NCBI RefSeq assembly: GCF_963576675.1
Contig: NC_088918.1
Span: 57,803,501-57,867,500 of the forward strand
From: Euphorbia lathyris
Lineage: Eukaryota; Streptophyta; Magnoliopsida; Malpighiales; Euphorbiaceae
Length of the DNA: 64,000 nucleotides
Reading direction: 5' to 3'
Numbering within the stretch: position 1 is the first letter of the stretch; the number at the start of each line of letters is the position of its first letter. The translations under genes and the position numbers were made by a program. Of this stretch, positions 43,746-55,434 are shown piece by piece. The notes under the pieces were generated by a model. It did no database searches. It worked only from the letters and a program-made list of their open reading frames with translations, and had not been told where the DNA came from.

Positions 43746-45604
43746 CTAAGATATGACAAGTTGACCATGATCTCACATTATATGAGGAAATAGAAAGGAA
43801 CCGATCTCTCGATTCGAGTGGCAAAAATTTGAGGAAAATAAAATGTTTGGTACCTCAAAACGATTCTAATGACCTAAATCCTATCTTTAATGTGAGTGTG
43901 GTTCCTGAATCTAATGGGATTATGAAACATGGACCAAGTGGGAGAATTCTAAATTGCGACAAATATATAAGATATGTTTAATAAGATTCATAATCATGTC
44001 GTAGTAAAGGAAAAAAAGGCCAAATATTGTTGATCAAGATCAAAGGCATGACTATTTTAGTCACCCCACAAGATGATGAAGAGCTAAAAAACATTAAAGA
44101 GTCTCTCTCATGCCTTACAAAAGGCAGACAGATTAAAAAAATTGAAGGAAAAATTGCTTTCATGGGATGAAATCAAGTTTGGGAACTGGTTAATCTTTTA
44201 AAGTGATAAAAGCCGATTGGGAACAACTCGGTTCTCAAAATAAATCGAAAGGCTGATGGAAGTATCAAAATGTATAAGGATCATATATTCGCTAAGGGCT
44301 ACACTCAATAGGATGTGATAGATTTTGAGGAAACATTCTCACATGTTTTGAAGTTCATGCCCATTAGATTAGTTTTAGCTATAATGGAAAATTTAGACCT
44401 AGAACTACATCAAATTGATGTCAAGACTGCTTTTCCTAATGGAGAATTAGATGAAAACATGTAAATGGAACAACCTGTAGGTTTCATTAAACAAGGCAAC
44501 GAACATAAAGTTTGCAAATTAAAAAGATCAATTTATGGTCTTAAACGCTCTTCTAGATAATGGTATATTCAAATTCATAATGAGATTATATCGAATGGCT
44601 TCAAAATGATTGAAGAATATCATTATGTCTCTAAAAAGAGCTCTAGAAGTAGATTTTTCATTTTATCATTATACATTGATGACATTCTTATAGCTATAAT
44701 GTGAACCAAAATCAAAGCTTGGTTAACATCAAGTTCTGAAATGAAAGATATGGGCGAAACTGAAGATACTCTTGGAGTTAAAATTTCACGAGATTTTTCC
44801 AAAAAATTGTTGGCATTATCTAAAGAGACATACAACAACAAGATTCTTAAGAGGGTTAATATACACAATTACAAACCTATAGACAGCCCAATGGCGGCTA
44901 AGGGTGTGACCTTTAGCAAAGAAATGTATCCAAAAACAAAATAAGATATTGACTATATGAGAAATGTTCCTTATGCTAATATTGTAAGTAGTCTAATGTA
45001 TGTCATGTTGTGTACAAGAACTAAAATCTATCATGATATTTTCATGGTGAGTAGATATCAGTCCAACTCTGGAAAGCACATTAGACAATTTCAAAAAGAT
45101 TAATGATATATCTCAAAGAAACTACATATTACTATCTATGTCATTAATAAACTAATCTAAAATTCAGAGAATACACAATTGCAAATTGAATAGGAGATGT
45201 TTTCTTGTTTGGAAATGTTGCAATATAATGGAGTAGCAAGAAACAAACATGTGTTTCCCTATCTAAAATGGAAGTAAAGTATGTATCATACTCGTCTATA
45301 GTTCAAGAGGCAGTATGGTTAAATAAATTTATGAATCATTTGAATGTTATTACCTCATACACTCCTATCGTAATCAAACATGATAGTCGATCTGCTATTA
45401 CTTTTTGCTAAAGATAAAAAAATTCTATATCAGGTCCAAGCACATAGAGATTAAGTATCATTTTATTAGAGACTTAATTACACGTAAAAAAGTTAATATG
45501 AAGTGTGTGTCAACACATGACATGGTGGCAGATCTAATTACCAAACTTGTCATGAGAGATGTTTATGTGAAACATGTTAGACCCCAAAGATTATGTCGGA
45601 TCTA
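43746..45604 (+). pseudogene. Decayed Ty1/copia pol: post-integrase, RT and RNase H
   Basis: In several frames: NQVWELVNLLK, ADGSIKMYKDHIFAKGYTQ, ELHQIDVKTAFPNGELDENM, SIYGLKRSS, SLYIDDILIA (YIDD at the catalytic site), DSPMAAKG, SSLMYVMLCTRT and IKHDSRSAI, ending DMVADLITKL. Most of the integrase core is missing between this and the pre-integrase at 39596, so sequence was deleted as well as interrupted. Confidence 0.85.
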
Positions 45605-47048
45605 AGCATACTTATTTTCATGTATTATAAGAAACATAATTATTCAATAAAGTTTGAATCTGTAGTGCACACGAGTGCAAGTGTTTTTTTGTTAATATTT
45701 GTTGTTATGTTGTGATGCATGACGAACAGAGAAGTAAATCACTCACACACTTTTATTTTCTCATTGTATTGACAAAGATAAGGACACAGTAAGTTTTGAA
45801 CAAATTGAGAGATTATTAAATAATATTAATCGTCTTGCTTAACTTATGAAAATAATTTCATTAAAGTGCAAGATATACGTATACATGCAGAAGGTGTATA
45901 TATATAAAAGGCATTATGTGTAATCTAAAGGCAAGTTAAAAGTAACTTGAACCTTTTGTACTTATAGCCAAGAGTAGTTCAACAAAAACCGGACTAAGTT
46001 TAGATGTTTAGACACATATGAACTGATGCTTTCATATGGTGTTGATAATAGACTAGCGCTTCTTTCTAAACGAAATGAATGAACACCATAACACATGATT
46101 TCATGGAATTTGTTCTTAGTGACCCTAAGATGGAAAAGACATTTGATCTCAACTTTTCCAAGTGTGAGACTCACTTCGTAAAATTGTATTTTTTGAAATT
46201 TTATCCGCATGACCCTTAACTTATTTTGAATGTATAGTTTAATGTGGCTATCTTGAAAGGATGTTTTGTAAGGGCCATGACTGATTCAGCTTGGAAGGGA
46301 CCAACAGAAAAGCGAGTTAGATTATGATTAGATCTGTTCACGGGCCCAGGTACCTGTCCGCCCTGCTCAGACCCATGTCCACTGAGTCGGATTTGGACAT
46401 GAAAAATTATCTTTAGACCCAGTTCAGCCCAAGCACGCTAAAGCGCTCTAGTTTGGACGGGCTTGGAATTTATAAAAATAGTATAGGTTGACCCGCCTAT
46501 TAATATTAAATACTAAATTTATATATTTATATTTATTTTTAAATATAAATTTAATTTTTTATTATTAAAAATTATACATATATATTCAAGTGAGCTTATA
46601 TGGTTTTGAGCTTGGGATTTGATTTTTGAGCCCGAGCCCAACCCGACCTGAGCCTGCTTAAATTAACAGTGGACTGGACTGGGCTTGGACTAAGATTTTT
46701 TAGACAAAAGCCTGTTGGGCTCAGCCCAGCCCGGTCCATGAACATATCTAATTATGATGGAAAGAATATTGAAAGAGGGAAACATTTCTATATGTTCACA
46801 CGTAATTATGCATAAGTGTGTAATTGGGATGATAAAAAACTATAGAGATATCAAAAGGATTACAATGGATGTGATGTGATATGAAATCTAGGATAAAGCA
46901 TACATCGGTTTGGATATATGTTAATCGAGAGAGGATTATATATAGTCTGTAAAACTAGAGCTCTCGATAGTATGTTGGTCACACGAACTACTGCAAGTAT
47001 CTATGGGATGAGGTAAGGAGTGTCTTCCACTATGTGTGAGTGGGAGAT
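45605..47048 (+). other. 3' untranslated part of the copia element with a nested MITE
   Basis: The region ends in gtgtgagtgggagat (47034-47048), which fits a copia polypurine tract next to the 3' LTR. The nested foldback element lies at 46335-46755. No coding was found. Confidence 0.5.
46335..46755. mobile_element. Foldback MITE (edges approximate)
   Basis: The left side gattagatctgttcacgggcc and right side ggtccatgaacatatctaat are inverted matches. Inner GC-rich arms (ccgccctgctcagaccc / gggctcagcccagccc) pair across an AT-rich centre. The inverted match runs outward beyond any clear duplication, so the superfamily is not decided. Confidence 0.6.
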
Positions 47049-47742
47049 ATTGAAATTATAGTCTGGTTATAATTGGTAATTGCCCATAATTGAAACAGAT
47101 CGGGTAAGGTTTAAGGTAATTAGATTAAGATCAAATTGCACATATAGAAATAAATTATGATATAAATCATAGATGGTAGTTATATAATAATTTATGACAA
47201 GTCAAAGAGAATTATAGTTTTTGATTAAAAAAAAAAAAAAAAAGAGTATTAGAGTCTTTCCTTTTTCTTTTGCAGAAATAAGACAACTTTCGATATAATT
47301 TTCTTATTTGGAATACAATCCGTTAATTATTATATAATTAATACAATTATCTTATCTTATCATGATATAAATTATATCATATATGTAATTATATATAAAT
47401 AATCGTACGTATAATACAATACATAACAAAAATATATTAACTAAAAGAATAATATAATTCGGTTTAATTTCGGTTTTTTCAATTTTGATAGAAAAAGCCG
47501 AATCGAAAACCAAAATTATCAAAAGCATGTAAACTAAATGGAACCGAAGTACGTAAGATTTAGTTCGGATTGATTCGTTTTAATTTTGTTTGATTTTTTC
47601 AATATCGGGTTTCTTGGTTCGAATTTGTTCACCCTACCTAAAATGAGTCATTATAGATAAACTAGGTCATGAATATAGTGTTCGAAAATCAATTTTTGGA
47701 AAGATATTACTTTGAATATTGTAAAAATAGTTAAATTTTGGA
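47049..47742 (+). repeat. Probable 3' LTR of the decayed copia element
   Basis: It starts attgaaattatagtctgg directly after the polypurine-like run, resembling the TGTTGAAATTATAG type of LTR start with the TG mutated. AT-rich and non-coding. The right end is not identified, and no matching left LTR was found. Confidence 0.4.
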
Positions 47743-47750
47743 GTTGGATG

Positions 47751-48318
47751 GAGGGGCGGAACTAGGGGGTTGGGGTGGATTCGAGTCCCGGCAGGCCACC
47801 GGAGAATTGAGATTTTTTTTAAGTAATGGTGTCTAATAATATTTTAGAGAGAATTATATTGACTCGATGTATTATTATTTCAATGTTTAAAGGTATATTA
47901 GATGGTTAAAGATGCTTATTTTTATTTGAGATGTCCTATGTTCAACTCTCTCTACCTCATTTTCTTTTAAAAAGTTTTTATTTATTTTAATTTTATTTTG
48001 ATAACACTTTTGAATTCATTTTTAATATGTTTTTACCATTAAAAAAATAAACATCTTTAATTTTCTATTAGTTCAATGCTAGTTTCTAGAAATGATAACA
48101 TTTTTACAGTTTTAACGCGTTGGAGGCTAAAAAAATTTTGACCAACCCTAACGGGCTGGACTTTGAAAATTTACCGTTAGTCGCACGGTTAAAATTAGCC
48201 CCCCAAATTATTGTATTAAAATTTATTGAATTTTACGTGATATAATATTTTTAACGTTAAAATTTTTTATTATTAAACATTTAAACCCGGCTTAGTTTGG
48301 GTTTTGGTTCCGTCACTG
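47751..48318. mobile_element. Non-autonomous hAT element, copy B
   Basis: The 8-bp duplication gttggatg / gttggacg (47743-47750, 48319-48326) has one mismatch. The left end GAGGGGCGGAACTAGG and right end read inward CAGTGACGGAACCAAA match. The interior shares text with copy A at 24618-25368 (ggccaccgg, ttagagagaa..., aattagccccccaa). No transposase. Confidence 0.85.
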
Positions 48319-48929
48319 GTTGGACGGACACTTTTTCTCCCTCAACTGCTGCTTGTTGCAGAAAATGATGACAAAAAAAAAAAAGAAAAATAAGGAGTTT
48401 TTTGGTTTTTTCTTTTACTCAAAAGTAATAAGGGACAATTACAAAACTAGCACATTTTAAGGGGTTAGTTTTCATTTCTAACACACTTTCAAAATCTCAC
48501 CAAAACTAACACATTTCATTAACTAAATTCCAACCTTACCCTCATCTCTAACATTTTATAACGTTGTCTTTCCCCCCATTTTCCCCTTTTCTTCCCGCTC
48601 TCGCTCTCGCTCTCTCTCTCACTATCTCTCTCTCTCTCTCTCTCTCTAAAGAACGGGATCAATTTACAGACGCCGATCAACATTCAATCCAACCCACAGT
48701 GTGTGCTTCAAGATTTTATACACAATCATGTAAGTTTTACATTTATTTACAATATTTAAAGCTTCGTCCTATTCATGGTTAAGATGTATCATTTTGTTTC
48801 TCTAAAACCCAATGTATATCATTGCTGTTGCCATTTCATGCTATTACTGTTCGTGCGAAACCCTAAAATGAGTGACATTGTTGTAAGAAGATGCAGTTGA
48901 TTTGGAACTTCAATCTGCGATTTTTCCGA

Positions 48930-50100
48930 TTGTGTCGATATATGTCGATATAAGATGAATATCGACATACAGAAATGTGTGATTTTCCATTCTAAATCAT
49001 AAATTTCAAACACAAAGCACATAAAACATAACCATATTTTTATATTTTATATTAAACTAAGGAAAGAAATACATAAAACATAAAAAAATGAAAAAAACAC
49101 AGTAACAAACACAAAACACATAAACCAAAAAAAGAGAAACAAATACAAAACACCTAATAAAAGTACGTAAACATTAAAAACAAAACAAACACATAATTAT
49201 TGGTACTCAGGACCCATTAACGCCTCAACATAGTCCTTCCTGGACTTCTCCAAGTCCCTCTTGAGGCGCCTTACTGTCCTCTTCAGCCGCTTGTTTTATC
49301 CCATGACTGACTCCAGAAGGTCAGACGTTTCTTCTGCAGCCCAAGACATGGTGTGTGCCATGCCCCTCATGAACCTCACTATTTCGTCTGTGTCTCCATC
49401 ACGGAACGAAAGGATGAAAGCAGCCATGAGTTCTTCGAACTCGGGCAGAGGATGAGGTGGTGGTGGTGGCGACTGTGGTGATCCTGGTGGTGTCGCTGCC
49501 ATTGTTTTGAGAAACTTGAGAACTGAAGAGTTTACTAGAATGAATAATAAAGTATGAACAGACAACGAGTCTATTTATAGATGAAGGAACTGTAATATGC
49601 ATGGGGAATCTCAACAGACTATAGAGTGATATTCGAAGAAGAGTGATATTCGAAGAAGAGTGAAAGTCAAATTAATCATTACCTGCATTTAATGCTCACT
49701 AATAGATCATTCTAGAAAAACGTCTATTCATATTCCGTCGATATATGTCGATATATGAGCACTATCGACATCTATACAGACAATACTTCGCAGATACGTG
49801 CCGTTATAAGTCGATATGTGTCGATAGGTGTCGAAATCTATGTTGTATCGACATATATCGACGTATTAAATGCTTAGAGTGATATTCGAAGACGTGTGGC
49901 AGTCAAAGTGATCATTACATGCATTTAAGGCACCGCTTAACAGATCATTCTAGATAAACGACTTTTGATCTTCTGTCGAAATCAGTCGATACATGATCAC
50001 TATCGACATCTATCACGAGAATGCATTGTAGAGATGTGCCGATATGTGTCTATATGTAAGTTGCATCGACATATATCGACATATCTTATAGTTTGAAGTG
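48930..50100. repeat. Dispersed tcgatatatgtcgata words
   Basis: Words such as gtcgatatatgtcgatat and atcgacatatatcgac recur at 48935-48968, 49736-49775, 49806-49865, 49975-50010 and 50037-50085. A longer pair (agagtgatattcgaag...agtcaaa..gatcattac.tgcattta) is duplicated at 49640-49710 and 49877-49945. Confidence 0.75.
49197..49502 (-). pseudogene. Small proline-rich/coiled-coil ORF in the MULE, one stop
   Basis: ATG 49502 opens MAATPPGSPQSPPPPPHPLP, then EELMAAFILSFRDGDTDEIV. It meets TAA at 49296-49298 and continues in frame as NKRLKRTVRRLKRDLEKSRK to TAA at 49197-49199. About 100 codons with a basic helix at the end. I do not recognise the family. Its place downstream of the DUF1985 gene suggests a second passenger or a final exon. 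Confidence 0.45.
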
Positions 50101-51405
50101 TGTATACCAATAATATATAATTTTCGTTAGCTTTCTTCGTTTAGTTACAATAATATATAATTTACTTCTGTGTTTATGGTAATGCAGAAAGTCGTTAAAC
50201 AATCTTGGAAATTCGTTAAACAATCTTGGAAATTCAGAAAGTTCCAACACCCAATGAAGAACTTTTTTTTCGCGCGTGTTATCCAACACACAGCCAATGG
50301 CAAAATACAACATGGCAAATGAAACTGCATCCTGATCACACTGATCCTTCCAAACAGTTTGCAGCATAATTGTTTCCACGTCTTTATAGGATGGTGTAGG
50401 GATGCCTGGAAAAAACTTATTCCTAAATCTATATGGCTTATTTATCCCACTGAACCTTTCCAGAAATGCTTCCATGTCTCCAAACCGTAACCCACTTAGG
50501 AGTCCAAACTCCCAATCCCCAAATCTTAACTCAACACCTCTAACTTTGAAGCAAAGCTCCCTGGGTTTGAGGTCTTCACGTATGATCTCCCTTGTTAAAA
50601 CGGTATGGCAGAGGACTCCTGCAAATACTGTATTGGTCATTTCCAAGTACTGGCCGAAGCAACTCTTCCTAAATAGATTTAGTTGGTCTGATGTTAACAA
50701 CCCCTTTATCTGGTTTGCTGCTTCTAGGTTACACCTAACCGTGATGACGCTTTCCGTTCCAAATGCTTTTTTGTATTTATATGCAGATTTCTTCTTGGCT
50801 TTCTTCTTCGAAGGAGAGTCATGCTCATATCTCTTCCTCTTGTCTACACGATCATGCTGAAAAATGTTGTAGACATATCATCAGGGAACATACAATCAAT
50901 CTAATTATAACGTTGAGCTAGAATGAGCTAGCGTATGCTAGAATAAGAGAGTTATCAGTAATAGTTCGTCGATATGAATGTTCGATCGGCAATATAACGT
51001 CGATATGAATGTTCTATCGGCAATATAACGTCGATATGAATGTTCTATCGGCAATATAACGTCGACATGAATGTTCTATCGGCAAAATGATCGACGATAT
51101 GGATGTTCTATCGGCCATTAGGCTGTCTATGACTATGTACTATCTACAATTAGGTTGCCGATGAACATACACATCGACGAATTTCAACCAAACCGAATGA
51201 CTTCCTAACACCAGACGAACCCAGAAAAAACCCTAACACCAGAAGCAGTAAACGAAACGAAACGAGACGAAATGTTCCTTCTCAAACACAACAAATGTAC
51301 ATCCAATAGAAGATAGAAACGCAAATGTAAAGTCAAGTTATTTACCCTCTTTTTCGTTATTCCTTCTGAGTTCGATTCGTTGTCTGAGCTTTGTGTTCTC
51401 GCCAT
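50086..51405 (-). pseudogene. DUF1985-like gene (two exons), C-terminally truncated
   Basis: Exon 1 is 51405-51346 (MARTQSSDNESNSEGITKKR) with donor GTAAAT. Exon 2 starts at 50856 after TTTTTCAG and keeps the frame. It has a basic stretch (DKRKRYEHDSPSKKKAKKKS), a likely nuclear signal. The DUF1985 pattern follows: LTSDQLNLFRKSCFGQYLEM, FKVRGVELRFGDWEFGLLSG, then DAVSFAMLYFAIGCVLDN. The end is scrambled by a direct 20-bp duplication (aatcttggaaattcgttaaac) and stops at 50086. In related MULE genes a Ulp1 cysteine protease domain comes after DUF1985; it is absent here. Function of DUF1985 is unknown. Confidence 0.75.
50965..51115. repeat. 31-bp tandem repeat in the DUF1985 intron
   Basis: The unit gtcgatatgaatgttctatc + ggcaatataac repeats four times in register from 50967, followed by two diverged units. 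It lies in the intron between the two exons of the DUF1985-like gene. Confidence 0.88.
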
Positions 51406-51905
51406 GTCAACTCCAAGTAACAGAGATTCGCCGGATGAAATGTACAGAATCGGCCAATGAATCGCCGGAAAGTTAGAGAGAGGAATAGAGGGGTGTTAGG
51501 TTAGAGTGATGGAAGTTCGAATGTTGAAGAGCGGGAGCGGAGTGTTAGAGATGAGGGCAATGTTGGAATTTAGTTAGTGAAATGTGTTAGTTCTGGTGAG
51601 ATTTTGAAAGTGTGTTAGAAATGAAAACTAACCCCTTAAAATGTGCTAGTTTTGTAATTGTCCCAAGTAATAAATGTAATGAATAGGGAGGGGAGCTAAA
51701 AATGATTAGCATGTACGCCTATATTTTAATTAATTAACAATGGTTGGAGTTGGAGACCTTTAAGCTTTTTAACTACTTCCATGTTATGTTATGGATCTCA
51801 TTATTAAAATATAAAACTTCATAATTAATCATTCTAATCATATAATTTATAATGCTGCTTTTGGATTAACTAATTAATCCACTTTGGTTCTCATCTCCAA
51901 CAATC

Positions 51906-51957
51906 ATTGCTAAAGTAAACATTTTTTTTTTTGAATAATTGCTAAAGTAAACATTTT
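51906..51957 (-). repeat. Micro-insertion: ~12-bp poly(T) tag between 18-20-bp direct repeats
   Basis: attgctaaagtaaacatt occurs at 51906-51923 and again at 51938-51955, separated by a T-run and gaata. This is the structure of LINE target-primed insertion reduced to little more than the poly(A) tail. Confidence 0.75.
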
Positions 51958-54200
51958 GTTTGGAAGTACAAGTTTTGGCCATTTATAAATATCCTCCAGG
52001 ACGTTTAATAGCCACTCAGTTTCTTCTCTGGTTTTATCCGCAACTATAAATCAAACTCTATAGTGGAGTTGGTTATGCTAGTTCGTTTTGAATATTTCAA
52101 GGACAATACTTAAAGCTTATTGGAACACACAAATGTAAGAGAAAAGATGGTCGCTGAAAGAGAAGAAGGGTGATAACATAGTAAAGTGAAATTTTGAATT
52201 GTCTAGAAAATTGGCAAAGGTAAAAGAACAAATGAAAATGACACTCATTGTTAAAGGCACTTCTGAAAATGGTATACCAATAGAATGTCCTTACGAGACA
52301 TATGCACACGTGCTGTACATCCAGATGATGTAATACCATTTTTGTTAAAGTGTAGCCTGTGCAACATGACACAGGAATCAAAGCGTCAGCTCAACCTTAA
52401 AAGACGTTTGCACTTTTTTGTATGGTGCGAGGCTTCTAATAACATGAAACTGTTATCCATTAGGCCTGTGAATGGATTGTGGGTTGGATGGTGCAAACTT
52501 GAATGTCAAAGAATGTAGATCTTATATTGATAAAAGTGTTTTGTGTCTTGCAAGTTTAGCCCTGACTAGAATCCCGAAAGAGACGATGCATGAATGGTAG
52601 CTTCCTATTGATCAGGAGGTTAGTTCCTGAATATAAGTAAAGTCCTATTCTAATTAGGATTATAAAAGGACCATATAAACTAGGCTTGATGGAGCCCTCA
52701 AGTATGTTCACATACTATGTTTATTCTATTTGTTCTATTCTATTCTATTTGTTCTATCCGTTCCTAAAAAAGATATTGATCTTGTTTTGACAAATAGTTG
52801 TTAGCTGATAGCTTATTACATTAGATGTTAGCTGATTATCTTTTTTGTTAGCTTTTAACCAACTGATTGTGTAAACTTATTTGGTAAAACTTAGCTGGTT
52901 GTTAATAGCTGTTTATGTAAAATGACAAATAATAACATAGTAAAGTCTTTATTTGGGGTTAGATGGTAATAAATAGGGGTAAATATGTCCTTTAAAAAAG
53001 ACAGAACAATAAACTAATTGAAAAAACTCTTAAAATTAGCTTTTTCAAAATTAGATTATCTGGATCCAATAAACTCTTTCAAATATCTCTCCACTAAACA
53101 CAACTATTAGAAGTTTGACTAGTCAAAATCTCTAAAGTGGTCCAAACCTCTAATTTTACTTCAAAAATGCTGTTTACCAAAGATACCATTAACTTAGACA
53201 TTATAGAATCCTCTACTAACCACACCAGGGTCTCCCTGCAATACTGGAAGCAATCAAACATCCAAACACAAAAAATGTACCCAATTGATTATATATCTAT
53301 ATACGTAGTGTGCCATAGACTCGAAAAGAATTGAAATTAGATATTATACCTATAGGCCGACCTCAATTAAAATATTAATTAAGATCCAAATTCATGCCTT
53401 TTCTGGAAATCCTTCGTAAAGTGTTTTGATATGAATTCTCTTCCTTTTTCTTTTACTTTTAATTTTTTAAAGAAAACAAATGCAAAATTGAAAAGAAAAT
53501 TTCACTTAAGCAATACAGTATTGGCCAATTGGGGCACTTGAGAGATTACATTATTTATGGAGGATCAAAAAGTGTCCAATAATATTTGATTAAAACTAAA
53601 ACAAGTGATTAATTATTTTGTTCCATTAGTGGCAGTATGTGCATTGTCATTTTGCTGCCTATGATTAGGAACTAATGCATGATTCACGTTAATTAACTCA
53701 AAATTATTCATTCTATATTTATGTGCTCTAATTCCCCCAAAAAGAAGCCATTTTAAAATTCAAGATTTGTTCTGAGTTGCTTAATTAAATTAATTAACCC
53801 ATAATTCAGAAATTAATCTACGTGCGCATCACTAACTACTGATTTGAATTCTTTTCAAAACAAATAAAAGAGAAAAGTTTGGAGGATTGATTGTCAATTA
53901 TTTCTAGCTAAATAGTATTAAATATGGAAGCAAATAATTGTTCAGGTGAAAAGAATAATTGATGGATGGAGACTTGGAGTAGACCGAATATGACCACAAG
54001 GGAACTATTTATCTAAAGTATTAATTAATAAATACTATAACTAACTACCCATTAGAATGTTCAATTAATTCAAATATATAATTTATAATAAGAACATTCT
54101 ATTCCACTCAAACAAGTGCTTCTAATCGAATTCAGTTGATATCATTCATCATTGGCATGCGTTCCATAATTTATAATTGAATATAATAAGTTATGGGACA

Positions 54201-54310
54201 GAAATGCCAACGATTGAAATTGGGTGAAAGCTTTTGAAAATACCCAATGAAAGAAAAAATGCCATGCAATCACTTGAAACTGGGTGAAAGCTTTCGAAAA
54301 TACCGAACGG
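54201..54310. repeat. 60-bp tandem duplication
   Basis: gaaatgcca...tgaaa.tgggtgaaagctttygaaaatacc repeats with an exact 60-bp period and a few substitutions. Confidence 0.8.
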
Positions 54311-55434
54311 TAATAAAAAAAACTACACAAAGCCTTAAGTTGTCAATCGTAACTTTTCAACGACATTTTTAACTCATTAGCAAACTATCTTCTAGAAGAA
54401 AAATGTGTGAGTCATCTATCAACAATCATTTTTACACACTAATAGCACGCAGAAAAGATTGCATCAAACCTATAGAGAAGGATGGAAGGGAATAAAAAAA
54501 AGAAAAGAGACAGAAAAAAGAAAAATAAATAAATAACGATGAAGTAGAAGAGCATAGATTCAAAATGAACAGATTCAAAACTGAAAAAAAAAAAAAACTT
54601 TTGTAACAGGAATAATTTTGATTCTTCATTCATTCATTTGAATTTTAAGATGATACCAAATAAATTTTGCTAATATCTCTATATTCTTTCTTCTAAAAAC
54701 TTTTTTTCTGCAAATGAAACACCAACATGTTCACTTGTATCCCACATCCTCACTGACCAAATTATCATTAGTGGTCGAGATCGGTGGAGGTGGCTTTAAT
54801 TTCTAAAAACAAATTCTCATTTGTGGATGGCACCATTGCAGCACTAGGTTCCACAGATCCCACGTATACAACTTAAGCGTTAAAAAAATGGTAATTTATT
54901 AGTCCATGCATGCTATATCATAGTCATTTGTGTAGAGCATAATTTGGCTAGACAAAGCTTCAGATATCTGGACAGATTTGAAGATTGATCTTCATACGGG
55001 GATTTACTCAGGATCTCATAATTGAAAAAGGAGACACAATTTCAAGCAAGGAGAGATGAATGTCATACAATATAATATTTGTGAATAACCTTGACCGGAG
55101 TTCTGCAGTGTGAGGTGCCGTTGGAGCGTTATCAAAAATTTGAAAAGATTTATTTAACTGTTATTTAGTCACATCAGATTATATTAATAACATAGTAAAA
55201 TATTTTAGATAGTTTCAAAAAAAAATTGTCATTTAGAAAATCTAAAATGATAATTAATAATAATTTGACAAGTCCAATTTTAGCAATTATAACTAATTAT
55301 AAAAATTATAAAATGATATTAAAAAGCTAATTTCTAATTTTCAAATTTAAATTTTAAAACAAAGTTTTATACAAATAATTTATATATAATTTTATTTATA
55401 TAATAAATTAAAATTTTTTTATATATTTTGGACA

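Larger units (their letters stand above)
48432..51664 (-). mobile_element. Mutator-like element carrying a DUF1985-type gene, ~130-bp nearly identical inverted ends
   Basis: A perfect 9-bp duplication aagtaataa lies at 48423-48431 and 51665-51673. Both ends read GGGACAATTACAAAACTAGC inward and stay nearly identical for about 130 bp, so this is the youngest DNA element here. The interior has two minus-strand coding pieces, several sets of tcgatat-type repeats and a (CT)n tract at 48600-48645. DUF1985 together with Ulp1 protease is known from plant MULEs (the Kaonashi/ULP-like group). Here no Ulp1 or transposase remains. Confidence 0.92.
51674..55430. other. Gene-poor AT-rich DNA
   Basis: No protein domain recognised. 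It holds the micro-insertion at 51906-51957. A possible LTR-like stretch is at 52610-52740 (attataaaagg, repeated tattctatttgttc). A ttagctgttagct-type MITE-like segment lies around 52780-53130, and a 60-bp duplication at 54201-54310. The short frames at 52285-52518 and 53137-53334 show no family. Confidence 0.5.

Noticed and set aside
48564..48782. 72-codon open frame starting in a CT-rich tract
   Set aside because: Driven by a (CT)n microsatellite within the MULE.
52285..52518. Cysteine-containing 77-codon frame (CSLCNMT...)
   Set aside because: Looked briefly like a zinc-binding motif, but only one CxxC and no partner; no family recognised.
52780..53130. MITE with ttagctgttagct repeats
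   Set aside because: Suggestive inverted words, but no matching ends with a target duplication could be fixed, so it is mentioned only within the spacer.
54432..54633. Phenylalanine-rich possible membrane peptides
   Set aside because: Translation of an A/T-rich low-complexity tract in two overlapping frames.
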